The position numbers and the translations under genes were made by a program. Of a DNA stretch of 11,381 bases, positions 10,894-11,381 are shown in pieces. Origin of the DNA: DASYPQ01 sp041488095. Lineage in GTDB: Bacteria > Planctomycetota > UBA1135 > GCA-002686595. Location: NCBI GenBank assembly GCA_041488095.1, contig JBGPOP010000066.1, positions 1-11,381 on the forward strand, in the 5' to 3' direction. Numbering within the stretch: position 1 is the first letter of the stretch; every line of letters starts with the position of its first letter. The notes beneath the pieces were generated by a model. That model was not told where the DNA came from. It saw only the letters and a program-made list of their open reading frames with translations, and did not search any database.

Positions 10894-11381
10894 GCCCTGT
10901 CAAGGAGTTCACCGCGCGCCATCGCTTCGCGCACATCACCGCGCGCAAGGCGCGCTACGTGGCCGACCTGATCCGGGGGAGGAGCGTCAACGAGGCGTTG
11001 GAGCTGCTCCAGTTCACGCCCAACCGCGGCGCCGCCTTCTACGGCAAGGTGTTGCGCTCCGCCGTGGCCAACGCGAGCCACGACGAGGAGGTCAACATCA
11101 ACCGCCTGATGATCAGCGAGTGCCGCGCCGACGACGGCCCGCTCCTGCAAGGGCGCATGCGCTACCGCCCGGGCCCCCAGGGCCGGGCCATGCCCTTCTC
11201 CAAGCGCCTCTCGCACCTGACCGTGAAGGTGCGTGAGGTTCCCGACGAGAAGGCCCCGCGAAGACGATCGGGCGCGCCGGGGGCTGCGGAGAAGGTCGAA
11301 ACGCCGGGGAGCCCCGCCGGTGAGGGCGCCGCAGCCGCAACCGCGGCGAAGCCGAAGGCGCGGGCGAAGAAGGGCTCGAAG
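10890..11381 (+). CDS. rplV: 50S ribosomal protein L22, 3' end missing
   Basis: 164 codons run to the right edge without a stop, so the gene is partial. L22 spans the 50S subunit and its beta-hairpin reaches the exit-tunnel constriction beside L4. Recognised by A-R-K-A-R-Y-V-A-D-L-I-R-G, V-N-E-A-L-E-L-L, K-V-L-R-S-A-V-A-N-A and K-R-L-S-H-L-T-V-K-V. The hairpin tip, residues 83-100, spans 18 residues from G-P to G-R-A against 15 in E. coli. After residue 116 a tail of at least 48 residues, rich in Ala, Pro, Lys and Gly, extends past the usual end (about 110 residues). The ATG overlaps the rpsS stop, with AAGGAG (10874-10879) ten bases ahead. Confidence 0.96.
   Translation, partial: MSPVKEFTARHRFAHITARKARYVADLIRGRSVNEALELLQFTPNRGAAFYGKVLRSAVANASHDEEVNINRLMISECRADDGPLLQGRMRYRPGPQGRAMPFSKRLSHLTVKVREVPDEKAPRRRSGAPGAAEKVETPGSPAGEGAAAATAAKPKARAKKGSK

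Overview
The window is a GC-rich bacterial core translation locus, with every gene on the + strand. It runs from the end of the rpoBC block through the str operon into the S10 operon. The order is rpoC (5' end missing), rpsL, rpsG, a small gene of the Tsr3 (DUF367) family, an EF-G gene, rpsJ, rplC, rplD, rplW, rplB, rpsS and rplV (3' end missing). The RpoC active-site region, with a Cys-Lys-Arg-Pro stretch and the '[20 protein letters not shown]' type of sequence, resembles Planctomycetota or wider PVC-group homologues as I remember them. The phylum is therefore an inference, not a proven assignment.

Region 1 (1-3662) is the catalytic two thirds of RNA polymerase beta'. It carries three nearly identical 21-bp units inserted in frame. 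Region 2 (3663-7206) is the str operon. A good sigma70-like promoter lies before rpsL, and S12 has Arg at the streptomycin-linked position 88. Between rpsG and fusA sits a 148-residue homologue of Tsr3, the archaeal/eukaryotic enzyme that puts an aminocarboxypropyl group on helix 31 of small-subunit rRNA. It is preceded by a perfect 26-bp inverted repeat that touches both the rpsG stop codon and the start codon of this gene. The EF-G has intact GTPase motifs but altered domain IV tip loops, which raises the question of whether it is the recycling-type paralogue.

Region 3 (7207-8102) is loose for this locus. The usual tuf gene between fusA and rpsJ is absent. A 311-bp gap takes its place, with a hairpin, a promoter candidate and a leader hairpin, and a second 279-bp gap separates rpsJ from rplC. 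Region 4 (8103-11381) is a compact S10-operon run with ATGA overlaps (rplD/rplW, rpsS/rplV) and a TTG start for rplD. The two proteins that form the exit-tunnel constriction are both unusual: L4 has His in place of the first Gly of its Gly-Thr-Gly motif, and L22 has about three extra residues at its hairpin tip plus a long Ala/Pro/Lys-rich tail.

Together the genes supply RNA polymerase, the decoding and head proteins of the 30S subunit, a probable 16S rRNA modifying enzyme, a ribosomal GTPase and the first 50S assembly proteins. The most unusual point is the Tsr3-like gene next to rpsG: S7 nucleates the 30S head, the domain that contains the expected target of Tsr3.
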